From positions 2,790,001 to 2,854,000 of the forward strand of contig NZ_OY762426.1 of the NCBI RefSeq assembly GCF_963665675.1: a stretch of DNA of 64,000 bases, in the 5' to 3' direction. Both the position numbers and the translations under genes were made by a program. Below are positions 8,068-17,844 of this stretch, in pieces. Position 1 is the first letter of the stretch, and each line of letters opens with the position of its first letter. Origin of the DNA: an uncultured Methanolobus sp. (GTDB taxonomy: Archaea; Halobacteriota; Methanosarcinia; Methanosarcinales; Methanosarcinaceae). The notes under the pieces were generated by a model that did no database searches, was not told the DNA's origin, and saw only the letters and a program-made list of their open reading frames with translations.

Positions 8068-10563
8068 TTATACGTCTGCACCTTCAGGACACTCAGCGTT
8101 CTGGACCCAGTAGTGCACCAACATCTGTAATCTGTCGGTTGTGACGTATTCGTCAGAGAAACCAGGAACAGTGAGGTCTTCGAGCCAGCAGTTGATGGCT
8201 GACTGCAATTCATCTGTGGTGATGTAAGCTCCACCATCGGAATCGACATCATTCCATGGGTTCCAGTCGGTATCGGATACGTTCACATTATTGTCACCGA
8301 CTACAGGAATGTCGTCATGATCCGTATCGCCTACATATGCAGAGCAAGTACCTTCAACAGGATAATCTCCACCAGCCGCAGTTTTCGGGAGGGTAAGAGT
8401 ATATACTACTGTCTTGCTTTCGCCTGAATCCATTTTATCTGTCCAGACCCACTCATAGCGGTTAGTTTCATTGAGGTTCTGCTTAAAGACAGCCTCATCA
8501 TCCTCAGAAGGAGTTATTGTCCAGCCTGCAGGAATTACCTCTTCGAAAGTAAGGGAATCAATGTCTTCCCTTGCCGTAAGGGTTACTGTTACCTTAGTAG
8601 AGACCAGATCGTAATTGGTGAGCAGTTCTTCATAGAAGTTCTGGTTCTTGATGTCTCTCTGGGCAATGACAGGATAGTCAATTTCGTTTGCTGTCAGGTG
8701 AATTGCATAGAGTGATCCGGCAATATCTTCATCCGTGCCAACGGTTGGAGCATAATAGAAGCTTACCTTGCTGTCATTAACAAGAGTGTTGGCTACATTT
8801 CCAAGTCCTGTTTCACACTTTACATCATTTATGTAAATGTACCAGTTATAATAAACTTCTGTTGCACTATATGGTTCATTATCGATTCCAGCCATACCAT
8901 CTATCCAGAATGAACCCATGCTTCCATAGTACCTGTCAGACGCTTCGAATTCAATTCCACTTGCAATAAGTACGCCGATATCTGTCATAGAATCGATAGT
9001 ATACTCTTCATCAGGGTTGTCATATGGAGTGTACTTGTAGGTCTCACCAGCTACCTGGTCCACTGTCATATCTGCAAGAGTCTGCATTGTGGTAAAACCA
9101 CCGTCTTCCATCGGAGCCACCAGCGGATAGCTGTCTGTTCCCTGGTCACCGTGGTCAACAGCTGTGTCACCGATTCCGTCACTATTGTTATCTACTCCGG
9201 TGTAGTCGGAGTAGTAGTTACCAAGAGGTCCGTTCAAAGTTACGCCGTTGAGAGTATAATCCATTGCAGGAGACTGCCAGGTAGAAGCTGTTGCGCTTCC
9301 GGATCCAGCCATCCACGTAGCTACTGTGCCCACATCAATGAACTCATTGAGATAGATGGTAGCAACACTGTCACCGGTGAATCTTATTGCATTAGTGCAT
9401 GAATCAAATGTGTTCTCATATATCGGAGTATCAGACAAAACTCCTCCACTATTCACTTCAATAGCAGGGTTACCTCCGATAAAGGTATTGCCTGTTACCT
9501 CCGGATAACCCACTATAGTAAGATAGCCACTTCCAGTGTTGTTAAAAACATTGTTCCGGAGGATAATTGCGTCTTCTTCTTCTGCCCTAATAGACATCAT
9601 TCCAAAATCGAAATTGAACTCATTATTCTCAACTAATACAGTATCTCCGGAAGGTATATTAGCTATAGTGGAGAATCCAACTCCAACACAATTTCTAATT
9701 GTACCGTTACCCCCGTCAACCTGAATATTCTTCGAGAAAGTAGAATTCTCAAAAAGGAAGGCTCCGACTAAAGTTGGCATACCAGCAGTTATTTCACAAT
9801 TTTTGATAGTTACATTTGTGCATGTACTGCCACTACTCACCCGACCTTCCATTGTGAAATTTTCTAAATAAACCTCAGTATTGTCTACCTTGGATCTCAG
9901 CCTACCATTACCAGTTATAGTAACCGTCTCGCGCGAGTCACCTATGATAAGAATTGTTGGAATATACATATCTACAGTACCTGTAAGAGTATAGGTCCCT
10001 TCATGCAGGTAAATGATTTCTCCCTCTGTTACATTATTTAAAGCGCCTACAAAGCTGTCACCGTCATAGAGATGAATTCCGGGTGCTAAGCCGCCTGTCA
10101 CGGTGATGTCTGTCTGTCCGTCTACTGTAGAACTGATATCAGTAGGAGGCATCTCATAGGTGGTACCTTCTATCAGTCCGGAAACCGAGTAAGTACCTGT
10201 ACTGGTGGAACTTGATGTGAGGTCATAGACAATTGTTGTCGTGTAACCGGGTGAGAATGTATCGGCAGACGGTCCCAGCCATGAGCCATCAACCGTCTCC
10301 GACGCAGACCAGCCACCATTATCTACCGTAGTAAAAGACCATCCTGCAGGAATGGTCTCATCCAATGAGACAGCACCTAAAACTGTGCTTCCACCCACTG
10401 TTATGTCCACAGTGACCCTGACAGAGTCACCTGCACTAATATCTGTTGCATTAAATGATCTGGATGCTGTTATATTGCCATCAGCAAGTGCCGTAGATGC
10501 CATAAGAGCAACTGACAGCAGGGATACCAGCATCAGTAATCCAGCTATTCTTAATGTTTTCAT
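8068..10563 (-). CDS. secreted parallel beta-helix protein with Ig-like, DUF4430-like and two-repeat modules
   Basis: The 831-residue product has a signal peptide (1-27). A DUF11/Ig-like domain follows (about 30-155, IPAGWSFTTVDNGGW). A right-handed beta-helix with NosD-like ends covers about 157-485 (LGNYYSDYTGVDNNSDGIGD). A DUF4430-like domain lies at about 500-620 (YNWYIYINDVKCETGLG, KVSFYYAP), and a second Ig-like domain at about 640-765 (IPAGWTITPSEDD). The C-terminal module has TTDELQSAINCWL and TTDRLQMLVHYWV. The start is supported by GTGGAGT upstream. It lies 74 bp downstream of the long PQQ gene on the same strand and is probably co-transcribed with it. There is no anchor. It is a good candidate for docking through the C-terminal module. 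Confidence 0.85.
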   Translation of the reverse strand: MKTLRIAGLLMLVSLLSVALMASTALADGNITASRSFNATDISAGDSVRVTVDITVGGSTVLGAVSLDETIPAGWSFTTVDNGGWSASETVDGSWLGPSADTFSPGYTTTIVYDLTSSSTSTGTYSVSGLIEGTTYEMPPTDISSTVDGQTDITVTGGLAPGIHLYDGDSFVGALNNVTEGEIIYLHEGTYTLTGTVDMYIPTILIIGDSRETVTITGNGRLRSKVDNTEVYLENFTMEGRVSSGSTCTNVTIKNCEITAGMPTLVGAFLFENSTFSKNIQVDGGNGTIRNCVGVGFSTIANIPSGDTVLVENNEFNFDFGMMSIRAEEEDAIILRNNVFNNTGSGYLTIVGYPEVTGNTFIGGNPAIEVNSGGVLSDTPIYENTFDSCTNAIRFTGDSVATIYLNEFIDVGTVATWMAGSGSATASTWQSPAMDYTLNGVTLNGPLGNYYSDYTGVDNNSDGIGDTAVDHGDQGTDSYPLVAPMEDGGFTTMQTLADMTVDQVAGETYKYTPYDNPDEEYTIDSMTDIGVLIASGIEFEASDRYYGSMGSFWIDGMAGIDNEPYSATEVYYNWYIYINDVKCETGLGNVANTLVNDSKVSFYYAPTVGTDEDIAGSLYAIHLTANEIDYPVIAQRDIKNQNFYEELLTNYDLVSTKVTVTLTAREDIDSLTFEEVIPAGWTITPSEDDEAVFKQNLNETNRYEWVWTDKMDSGESKTVVYTLTLPKTAAGGDYPVEGTCSAYVGDTDHDDIPVVGDNNVNVSDTDWNPWNDVDSDGGAYITTDELQSAINCWLEDLTVPGFSDEYVTTDRLQMLVHYWVQNAECPEGADV

Positions 10564-10637
10564 ATTTTGTACTCCACTTAGATTTTTTTTATATTCAAAA
10601 ACATGGAATCAGGTGTTACCCTGATTTCCACATGTGT

Positions 10638-13600
10638 TCACATGGCTGCGCTGAACTTCCAGTATACAATCATATTCCGTATTTCTGTATTCGATAGCAC
10701 ATGCCCTGTGCCCGGACCCGGTTCACTGAATTTCCAGTAGACTATGGCATTGCGGATCTCTGTAAGTGTGATGACCTGTCCGCCCGGGGAATTCTTATCG
10801 TTCCAGTCGTTCCAGTCACCACCGATGCAGTAAAGGTAACCTGCATCCGTTCCGTAGTACACATATCCTTCTGACAGTGCAACGCCCTGCAGCACATATG
10901 AATCATCATCGGGAGGATTGTACTCCCAAATGAGCGTTCCAGTCGTGTTGACACAGTACAGTGAACCGTTCACCGTCTGGGTCGTAAAGTAAAGGAGCGG
11001 ATCGTCCGCATTGTAAGTCGAAAGTACGGGAGATGATTTCACGCCCCCATCTGTGGCAAACGACCATTCGACATACCCGTCAGCGTCGTCGACACAAACA
11101 AAGGCACCAGCGTCACCGTGCTCACCTGTACCCACATACACCTTGCCTTCATAGATCACAGGCGTGGATGTACTGAAGCCCACCATACTGCTCCAGCCAT
11201 CGTCCTGGAAAGTACCGGTGGAACTATCGAAACCAACCTTCCAGAGATAACCTTCGTCATTACCCTTGTCAGAGGTAAAGTAGAGATAACCGTCCTGATA
11301 GACCAGCGAAGAGCGCAGCCTGCCCGGGGCGGCCACGGCAAACTCCGGATCTGTACTCAGGTCCATCTCATCAGCCAGGGTTCCGTTTGCCGTATGCAGG
11401 CTTACAAGAACGCCCTCCTGTACCGGATAGGTAACATAGTCCCCCACCACTGCAGCACCGGCCCAGATGAAACCTGCGGAGTTGTTGTGAGCGTGTCTCC
11501 ACACCTCATTGCCCATGTCATCAAAGCAGTACATATACTTCGTACCTTCCGACGCGCCCAGCCCGTCGGCCACGTATATTCTGTGATCGTGATATGTCAC
11601 AGGTGTTTCGAAACCTTCGTCAGTGACTTCACGCTTCCACACTTGTTCAAGTGTATTTGCATTAAAAGCATAGAGATCGCCGCCGTTGGTGGCCACGAAG
11701 ATCATCTCTGCCTCGCGAGACGTGAGATCAGGATAGAGAGCATAACCATAAGCAGGAGTGGAAGTCTGCAGCACACTCGCTTCAACCTCCTCTGACCATA
11801 CATATGTACCGTTATACTTATCATAGCAACCCAAGTATCCGCCGGAAGAGAATGAATATATACGGTTTCCTGCAATGATTGGTACGACGTCAACACCACC
11901 GGTGAAATTGCTGTTGTTCCATATTTGTACCGGTTCATCGTCACTGGGTCCGTAGTTGGCTGTTATCCCTGTGTTCGTGCTGTTCTGATTGAACTGATAC
12001 CAGTCCTCTGGTTCAGGATCAAAGGTAGTTGTATCGTAACCCTGCATCCAGACTTTATCTACGTTGTTTGACTCCCCACCGGATATCCCTTTTACCTCCG
12101 GAGTATCATCGTCGACGTCGACCGTTATGTAAACATACCATATAGTACCAATAGTGGTATAGTCTCTAAAGTATATGGTATAATTTTCACCGGGTTCTAT
12201 CGCCGGGATTGCAATAATCTGACCAGAAATGTGACCTGAATTCACAGATACGTTACACGGATTAGAAGCCTTGTATCCCTGGTTCTCTATGACTACCGGT
12301 ACACTATACTCCAGCCCTTTATAGCAAGCCATCTGATATTCCTGTGGCACCAGATCCGCATCCGCATCGATTACCGTGACCGTCTTGGAATTCTGGTTGT
12401 TCGACGGATCGGTATCCCCGGTGAATTCCGCAGTTACGGCAATATCATAATCCTTTTCCTCGGTGGGCGTCCAGGGGAACTCAACACTTTCGTAATGTCC
12501 TCCGGCAACACTGATTGTAGTGCTGTTATCCGGCGAACCGTCAATAAGCAGGGAAATCGTAACGTCACCTGCACAAGAGCTACCGTTGTTTCTCACCGTG
12601 GCAGTAATGGTATTTTTATGATTGTAGTATGACGTAGCACTAACAGCGGTTACATTGAGGTCTACCGTATCAGAACCTCCACCGTAACAGTACACCTTAC
12701 CGTCATCGTCTATGGTAAAGACTTTGCCGTCGTATACCGCAGGCGAGGAGCCTCCTTCTGCTCCTTTCCAGAGCAAGTCCCCGGTATATGCATCTATGGC
12801 ATAGAGGTGCTCATATCCGAAACGCATGCCTCCACCGGATGGTACCTCCCTGCCTGCAAACACCTTACCGTCAGCAACGGCAACCGAATTGGTCCATGCT
12901 CCGATCTTTTCACCCGCTTCAGTCTCCCATATTAGACTGCCGTTTGTCCCGTTAAAACAGTACACCTGCCCTGCCTGGTAGCCGCCTGCAACATATACAT
13001 TACCGTAGGCAAGAGCTATTGTAGAATCGGTGGTCTTTATTGCATTCTCCTTACCCCAGATGACAGCGCCTGTGTCAGCATTAAGGGCATATATGTCTCC
13101 GCCCTCACCATCATAAAAATCATAGGTTGCAACATAGACAACCCCGTCGGCAACAGAAGCACTGCCCCATAAACCGTTTTCAAAATCGCACCTCCAGTAC
13201 TCATGACTCAGGTCGTCCGCATCCACACAGTAAAGGTATCCTTCACGAAGTACATCACTTTCATTGTAATACTGGTAGCTTACGCTTGTAAGGTACAGTT
13301 TTCCGTTATAATAGGCAGGTGACCCCTGTGCCCGCGGACCCTCCGAACCGCTCTGGAAAACCTGGAAACTTCCCAGCAATTCGCCTGTTGTTTCATCGTA
13401 TGAGTAATAGTGTGCACCCTGCCAGTCCTCCACAAAGACCTTACCGTCAGCAACAGCAGGCCCTCCGTTACAGGAAGCCTGTCCACTAGGTCTTTTATCC
13501 CATAATATGTCATGGGTTGAGGCATCAAAACAGGTAATGTTTGCCCCCATGGACACAAAGACCTTACCGTCATCGTAAGCAGGAGATGCCCACGAGCCCC

Positions 13601-13925
13601 ACTGCTGGGGATCAACCTCTTCGCTCCATAAGACATGACCGTCATTAATATCAAGAGCAGTCAGATAGCTGCCGGTATCATTGACACAGTTGACAAAAAC
13701 CTTATCCTCGGCTATCACCGGTGATGAAGAAGCAATAGCCGAGATCGCCGGACTGCCCCACAGGATATTATTATTCTCCGGTGCATCAGACAATGTGTTT
13801 CCTGAGTGCGCCGCATCCTTGTGGAACTGGTGCCAGGTACCAGCTGTGCTTTCCTCCGCCACGGCCGGTAAAATCAGTATAATCAAGCTCAATAAGAAAA
13901 TCAAAATAGTCATTTTTTTAATCAT
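10638..13925 (-). CDS. large secreted double PQQ-propeller protein with CARDB-like repeats and C-terminal module
   Basis: I chose the ATG at 13923-13925 because GGAGGT lies 4 nt upstream; an in-frame TTG at 13937 would overlap that SD. The product of about 1095 residues has a signal peptide (1-25) and a first PQQ-type propeller (about 30-420). Two CARDB-like Ig domains follow (about 425-610: VTAVSATSYYNHKNTITATV, CNVSVNSGHISG). A second propeller covers about 640-1035 and begins WYQFNQNSTNTGIT. The C-terminal module has ITLTEIRNAIVYWKF and LSNTEIRNMIVYWKF. It heads a two-gene unit with the beta-helix gene at 8068. The promoter has TATA at about 14011-14020 and a palindrome at 14031-14050. Its truncated sister is the pseudogene at 4710-5036. 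Confidence 0.87.
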   Translation of the reverse strand: MIKKMTILIFLLSLIILILPAVAEESTAGTWHQFHKDAAHSGNTLSDAPENNNILWGSPAISAIASSSPVIAEDKVFVNCVNDTGSYLTALDINDGHVLWSEEVDPQQWGSWASPAYDDGKVFVSMGANITCFDASTHDILWDKRPSGQASCNGGPAVADGKVFVEDWQGAHYYSYDETTGELLGSFQVFQSGSEGPRAQGSPAYYNGKLYLTSVSYQYYNESDVLREGYLYCVDADDLSHEYWRCDFENGLWGSASVADGVVYVATYDFYDGEGGDIYALNADTGAVIWGKENAIKTTDSTIALAYGNVYVAGGYQAGQVYCFNGTNGSLIWETEAGEKIGAWTNSVAVADGKVFAGREVPSGGGMRFGYEHLYAIDAYTGDLLWKGAEGGSSPAVYDGKVFTIDDDGKVYCYGGGSDTVDLNVTAVSATSYYNHKNTITATVRNNGSSCAGDVTISLLIDGSPDNSTTISVAGGHYESVEFPWTPTEEKDYDIAVTAEFTGDTDPSNNQNSKTVTVIDADADLVPQEYQMACYKGLEYSVPVVIENQGYKASNPCNVSVNSGHISGQIIAIPAIEPGENYTIYFRDYTTIGTIWYVYITVDVDDDTPEVKGISGGESNNVDKVWMQGYDTTTFDPEPEDWYQFNQNSTNTGITANYGPSDDEPVQIWNNSNFTGGVDVVPIIAGNRIYSFSSGGYLGCYDKYNGTYVWSEEVEASVLQTSTPAYGYALYPDLTSREAEMIFVATNGGDLYAFNANTLEQVWKREVTDEGFETPVTYHDHRIYVADGLGASEGTKYMYCFDDMGNEVWRHAHNNSAGFIWAGAAVVGDYVTYPVQEGVLVSLHTANGTLADEMDLSTDPEFAVAAPGRLRSSLVYQDGYLYFTSDKGNDEGYLWKVGFDSSTGTFQDDGWSSMVGFSTSTPVIYEGKVYVGTGEHGDAGAFVCVDDADGYVEWSFATDGGVKSSPVLSTYNADDPLLYFTTQTVNGSLYCVNTTGTLIWEYNPPDDDSYVLQGVALSEGYVYYGTDAGYLYCIGGDWNDWNDKNSPGGQVITLTEIRNAIVYWKFSEPGPGTGHVLSNTEIRNMIVYWKFSAAM

Positions 13926-14010
13926 CGTAACCTCCAATAACTTAAATCACAGGCATTCTCAATCAGCCACAATTGATTAGAATGAACCTGTCTTCAGAGT
14001 TGGATGGTCC

Positions 14011-14050
14011 GGTATATAAATGCAATAATTTTGGTAACATATGTTATCAA
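14011..14050 (-). promoter_or_regulatory. promoter of the long PQQ gene with upstream palindrome
   Basis: A minus-strand TATA (TTTATATACC, 14011-14020) is followed, 11 bp further upstream, by the near-perfect palindrome TTGGTAACATATGTTATCAA (14031-14050). Both elements are kept in the left duplicate, which suggests selection or recency. Confidence 0.6.
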
Positions 14051-14123
14051 TAAAGATTATAAAATAAAAACCAAAACTACATACCTGATTTGTTCACAGG
14101 ACAGTAAAAAAAAGGATACAGAA

Positions 14124-14155
14124 ATAAAAAGAGGAAATCTTTAGAAGATTTCCTC
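14124..14155 (-). terminator. terminator of the PQQ-428 gene
   Basis: The minus strand has the 11-bp perfect stem GAGGAAATCTT/AAGATTTCCTC with a 3-nt loop, followed by TTTTTATTTC. Confidence 0.82.
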
Positions 14156-14178
14156 AAAATACATTTACTTATTCAGAT

Positions 14179-15465
14179 CTACTTGAAGCAACCGAGATAT
14201 TTAGCGTCGTTACCGAAAACGATGTACCCGTCTACAATGGCTACGCCCTGAAGTGTATATCCCAGAGGGCCAAAGGTACCAGCAACAGCCGGACTCTCGC
14301 CGTATTCATCGAAACTGACGCATGATGCCTTTGCAGTTGGCCCATTTATAGTCACGTAGACATAATCAGTCCCATCAGCAGCATCATAGACCACAGGAGA
14401 TCCTTTTATACCTCCCCAAGAATTAGTAATGTCTATAGAACTAGTCGGAGTCAGGTCTTTTTCGTAACAACTAATCGTAGCACCATCATCTACTACGTAT
14501 ACAAAATCGCCTGCAACGGTTGGTGTGGTTGTCATTCTGGTACCGACGTTAGCATCGTCCGCATTAGAGAATGAACCATCGTCTGTGTCGAAATCATATT
14601 TATGCAGATAACCTGCTTCTGTGGTTAAAAAGATGCACTCGCTGTCTTCGTCGTAAGTGATACCACCACGGACCTGATTATGTCCTGTATTAACATATTC
14701 AATAACTGTTCCATCACCATCTTTATCGAAGGAACGGACATATCCATCGTCACATCCGATGACTACATAGTCACCGATAATTGCAGGTGTTGCCCAGTAG
14801 AAACCACCCGTACCACAATGGTAATCCCATTCAACTACACCGGTACTGGCATCAAGGCATGTCAAATGACCTGCATCTGTATCATACATTGAACTTACAT
14901 GACAGCTAGCTACGTAAACCTTACCGTCATCATATTTGATACCGCTATTGAACTGGTAGCTGGCAGGGAAATAAGTGGTGCTGTTGTTAGTCCAAATTGT
15001 ATCACCAGTTACTCCATTAATTGCATGTACACTTGTATCCGTAGTGGAGTTACCGTTTGACAGGGCTACGAACAGAACATCATTTTCGGTATCGTATGCT
15101 GCTGTGCTGAGTTCAAAGGTACCGGCGCCTCCGCCTACTTCACTGTTAACCCACAAAGGTTCACCTGGATTAACAGCACCTGTCAGGTTGTATGCATAAA
15201 CATATCCGTTAAAATATACTTCGTAAACAGTACCATTGGCTATTATAGGTGCGCCGTCCCAGCCGACCCAGCCAGCTCCCCCAATAGTATCAGTCCATAC
15301 CTCATTGATTGTAGCTGTAGTTGTGTCAGGAGCAATGCCATCCACTACACCATTGTTGTAGTTGTTCTTCTGGAAGGTCGGCCAGTCAGAAGCACATGCC
15401 ACTGAAGACAGACCCAGAATCAATCCTATGCTTAATAAAAGCATGAAAACAGTTCTTTTTGTCAT
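14179..15465 (-). CDS. secreted PQQ-type beta-propeller protein (428 aa)
   Basis: The signal peptide covers 1-25 (VACASDW). A single propeller domain fills the rest, with blades such as FVYVVDDGATISCYEKD and GSPVVYDAADGTDYVYVT. It has no anchor, sortase signal or two-repeat module. It is the duplicate of the 426-residue gene at 5654 and is almost collinear with it. ATACCTCTCTC (minus strand GAGAGAGGTAT) gives the SD before the ATG. It is likely an extracellular or cell-wall component; the substrate is unknown. Confidence 0.85.
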   Translation of the reverse strand: MTKRTVFMLLLSIGLILGLSSVACASDWPTFQKNNYNNGVVDGIAPDTTTATINEVWTDTIGGAGWVGWDGAPIIANGTVYEVYFNGYVYAYNLTGAVNPGEPLWVNSEVGGGAGTFELSTAAYDTENDVLFVALSNGNSTTDTSVHAINGVTGDTIWTNNSTTYFPASYQFNSGIKYDDGKVYVASCHVSSMYDTDAGHLTCLDASTGVVEWDYHCGTGGFYWATPAIIGDYVVIGCDDGYVRSFDKDGDGTVIEYVNTGHNQVRGGITYDEDSECIFLTTEAGYLHKYDFDTDDGSFSNADDANVGTRMTTTPTVAGDFVYVVDDGATISCYEKDLTPTSSIDITNSWGGIKGSPVVYDAADGTDYVYVTINGPTAKASCVSFDEYGESPAVAGTFGPLGYTLQGVAIVDGYIVFGNDAKYLGCFK

Positions 15466-15823
15466 ATTTTATACCTCTCTCGGGTTTGTTCTTGTTTTAC
15501 AGCGAATAAGAAGTAAATTCTATTTGCCGGAAATTTCTAGTCTCCCAAACATAACCCGTAATCTTGGAGACAAGTATATAATTTGCCATGGATGTATATA
15601 AATGTTATTAAAAAATTGATACATATTATCTAAAAGAGTAACTTAAACATGGATTTGAAAAGAGAGGGGCTGCCAGCAGTAATAATTATCACCACAATGC
15701 AAAGACCCAAATTTCCTCCATGACATGGAGGATAAATTCTAATAAAGAAGACACAATCGTGCAAAACAGTTATATGCAATGAATAATTCTGACATGCAAA
15801 AACTACCCACAATAAACAATTTC
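15466..15823. other. promoter region of the PQQ-428 gene and flank
   Basis: TATA-like GTATATAATT lies near 15574-15583, followed by a second TATATAAA near 15596. A small hairpin, CCTCCAT-GAC-ATGGAGG, is at 15715-15731. No gene is seen. Confidence 0.35.
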
Positions 15824-16011
15824 ATGTGTCTTCGGTTAAGGAGTTTTATTTACTTATTGCTAATGTTTTTGGACAATAACAACTACCTTAACTTACAGAA
15901 TTTAACTGTTAAGTAATCTCATACTACTGGTTTTATCACTGGTATGTTTTTGATGAAGTTATGAAACTACATGCTATTTATCACGATTCTTCTCTTAACC
16001 GATGACGCATG
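15824..16011. mobile_element. possible third type of short inverted-repeat element
   Basis: The ends ATGTGTCTTCGGTTAAGGAG and (reverse complement of the right end) ATGCGTCATCGGTTAAGAGA match imperfectly over about 20 bp. Direct repeats AAACAATTTCATG (left, about 15815) and AAACAATTTTCATG (right, about 16013) overlap or flank the ends. The roughly 150 bp inside is non-coding. It could be a MITE or just a chance inverted repeat. Confidence 0.35.
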
Positions 16012-16040
16012 TAAACAATTTTCATGCCTGAAGCAGGATT

Positions 16041-16072
16041 AAAAAAACGGGCAGGTCACAACACTCTGCCCG
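16041..16072 (-). terminator. terminator of the gene at 16079
   Basis: On the minus strand the stem CGGGCAG/CTGCCCG with an 11-nt loop is followed by seven T. Confidence 0.85.
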
Positions 16073-16078
16073 GGAAAT

Positions 16079-17830
16079 TTATACAGTCATCGGCGAACTG
16101 AATTTCCAGTAAACAATCAAATTCCGGATTTCAGCAAGACTTATAACGTGACCGGTTTCAGGACAGGGGGCACTAAACTTCCAGTACACAATCGCATTCC
16201 GGACCTCAGGTAGTGATATTACCGCACCGTTCTCAGAACCAGGATCATTCCATGGATTCCAGTCCACATAAATATAATCGGTCTTTACTGAAGTCTTGTT
16301 CCCGTATTCATTACCTGCCGTGAGGTGTACGGAATAAGTACCCTCAGTTTCATAAATATGAACAGGATTCTGCTCAACCGATGTATTCCCATCCCCGAAA
16401 TCCCAGAACCAGGAGTGCGCATCATACGACGTATCAGTAAAAGAAACCATAAGGGGTGGCTCACCGGAGCTAACATTTGCAGAAAAATCCACTATTGGGA
16501 GAAAACAATCCTCATTTGTCAATCCGAAAAGATAGCCTTTATCGTTCCCAAAAAATACGTATCCATCAGATATCGACACACCATGGAGAACATACTCGGT
16601 CTTTTCCTCAGGCGCCGTGAATTCCCACCTCAGTTCATACTCGGTATTTTCGGGTAAATCCTTCAGGCAATACACAGTGCTGTCGCCAGTATTGGAAGTG
16701 AAATAAATGTATATTTCGCCATCTCCGTTATCATAGGCCGTAGAGACCACAGGTGAGGCTTTTATGGGACCGTTGGCTTCGAAGCTCCATATCGCCGATA
16801 GATCGGATTCCTCAAGACAGTGCAGGAAACCGGATCCTCCGTATATGCCGCCGGAACCGACATATACCCTTCCGTTATAAACGCACGGAGTGGATGTTGA
16901 CTCACCAATTTCAGCCACGTCCTTATCTGAAACGTCGAATGTACCGTCCGGGTTGAAAGCAATAGCAAAGCAATAGCCTCCCTTAGATGTAAAGTAAACC
17001 CTTCCGGTCTCAGGAGAATACGTTACCGACGATTTTATCTCTTTTATCGTTGCCTGCGATATGCCGAAAACCGTAGGAAGGTATAGCATCTGCTTTATAG
17101 TACCGTTGTTTTTGTAAAGAGAAGTCACATAGTCCTTTGAATCGGCCACAACTACAAAATCACCTATAACAGCAGCACCTGCCCAGTAAAAACCACCATC
17201 ATCAGGGGGGTCAAGGGGCATAGTCCAGCAATCCGTACCATTGCTTTCATAGAGACCGTAAAAGGAACCGTTGTGTCCCTGGAATGTAGGGTCAAGAGTA
17301 TCTCCAAAAAAGATTCTTCCTTCATCATAGGTCACCGGCGTATACAGCCATGAGCCTGCCTGCAGGCACCTCATGACATTACCACTGGATGCACTTGCAA
17401 AATAGAGTTTCCCATCCGCTCTGGGAATAAACAGTGTATCTGTCTGAGAGCTGTATGCCGGAGTGCCGAGCTGGAACGAACTCGATTCCATCGCATCGTT
17501 CCTCCATTTCAGGTTTCCCGTCCTTTTGTCAATGGCACTGATATTCCCACCGGGTTCTGCAACATAAATAGTGTCACCAACAACCAGGGGAACATGATTG
17601 ACTGCACTGGTGCGAACCATTCCACTGCTCCCACTTAAGTACAGATCCCATGAAAGTGATTCACTCGGAGCACTAATCGGTGCGCGATCAGACGTGATAC
17701 CACTGTTATAAGCATCCTTCTGGAACTGGGTCCAGTCAGAAGCCAAAACAAAACCTGACATCATCGAAAGAATTATGAGATTGCCCATAAACAGCATGAT
17801 TAATCTGCATACCTTCGTTTTTACTTGCAT
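16079..17830 (-). CDS. secreted PQQ-type propeller protein with PKD domain and C-terminal module
   Basis: The start at the ATG 17828-17830 (MQVKTKVCRL) is supported by GGAGATGTAAT upstream. A longer frame to 18013 would overlap the neighbouring coding region. The product of 583 residues has a signal peptide (1-29, FVLASDW) and a PQQ propeller (about 32-430) beginning WTQFQKDAYNSGITSDRAPI, like the genes at 2655 and 10638. A PKD domain follows (about 440-520, WFWDFGDGNTS). The C-terminal module has ISLPEVRNAIVYWKF and ISLAEIRNLIVYWKF. There is no membrane anchor. It lies 14 bp downstream of the truncated gene at 17845, so it may once have been second in an operon. Confidence 0.85.
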   Translation of the reverse strand: MQVKTKVCRLIMLFMGNLIILSMMSGFVLASDWTQFQKDAYNSGITSDRAPISAPSESLSWDLYLSGSSGMVRTSAVNHVPLVVGDTIYVAEPGGNISAIDKRTGNLKWRNDAMESSSFQLGTPAYSSQTDTLFIPRADGKLYFASASSGNVMRCLQAGSWLYTPVTYDEGRIFFGDTLDPTFQGHNGSFYGLYESNGTDCWTMPLDPPDDGGFYWAGAAVIGDFVVVADSKDYVTSLYKNNGTIKQMLYLPTVFGISQATIKEIKSSVTYSPETGRVYFTSKGGYCFAIAFNPDGTFDVSDKDVAEIGESTSTPCVYNGRVYVGSGGIYGGSGFLHCLEESDLSAIWSFEANGPIKASPVVSTAYDNGDGEIYIYFTSNTGDSTVYCLKDLPENTEYELRWEFTAPEEKTEYVLHGVSISDGYVFFGNDKGYLFGLTNEDCFLPIVDFSANVSSGEPPLMVSFTDTSYDAHSWFWDFGDGNTSVEQNPVHIYETEGTYSVHLTAGNEYGNKTSVKTDYIYVDWNPWNDPGSENGAVISLPEVRNAIVYWKFSAPCPETGHVISLAEIRNLIVYWKFSSPMTV

Positions 17831-17844
17831 ATTACATCTCCTTT

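Larger units (their letters stand above)
7869..15715. repeat. tandem duplication, right (complete) copy
   Basis: This is the full-length counterpart of 4542-7190. It contains the beta-helix gene (8068), the long PQQ gene (10638) and the PQQ-428 gene (14179), with the same intergenic segments. See the left copy for the junction. Confidence 0.75.

Noticed and set aside
11118..11795. 225-codon open frame on the plus strand
   Set aside because: It lies wholly antisense to the intact PQQ gene. It has no SD, promoter or recognisable domain, and the opposite strand has clear protein conservation with paralogues.
5654..15465. PQQ-dependent dehydrogenases
   Set aside because: Only the propeller repeats are present. 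The catalytic Asp/Glu/Asn set, disulfide ring and heme domains of quinoprotein dehydrogenases are not seen, so enzymatic activity is not claimed.
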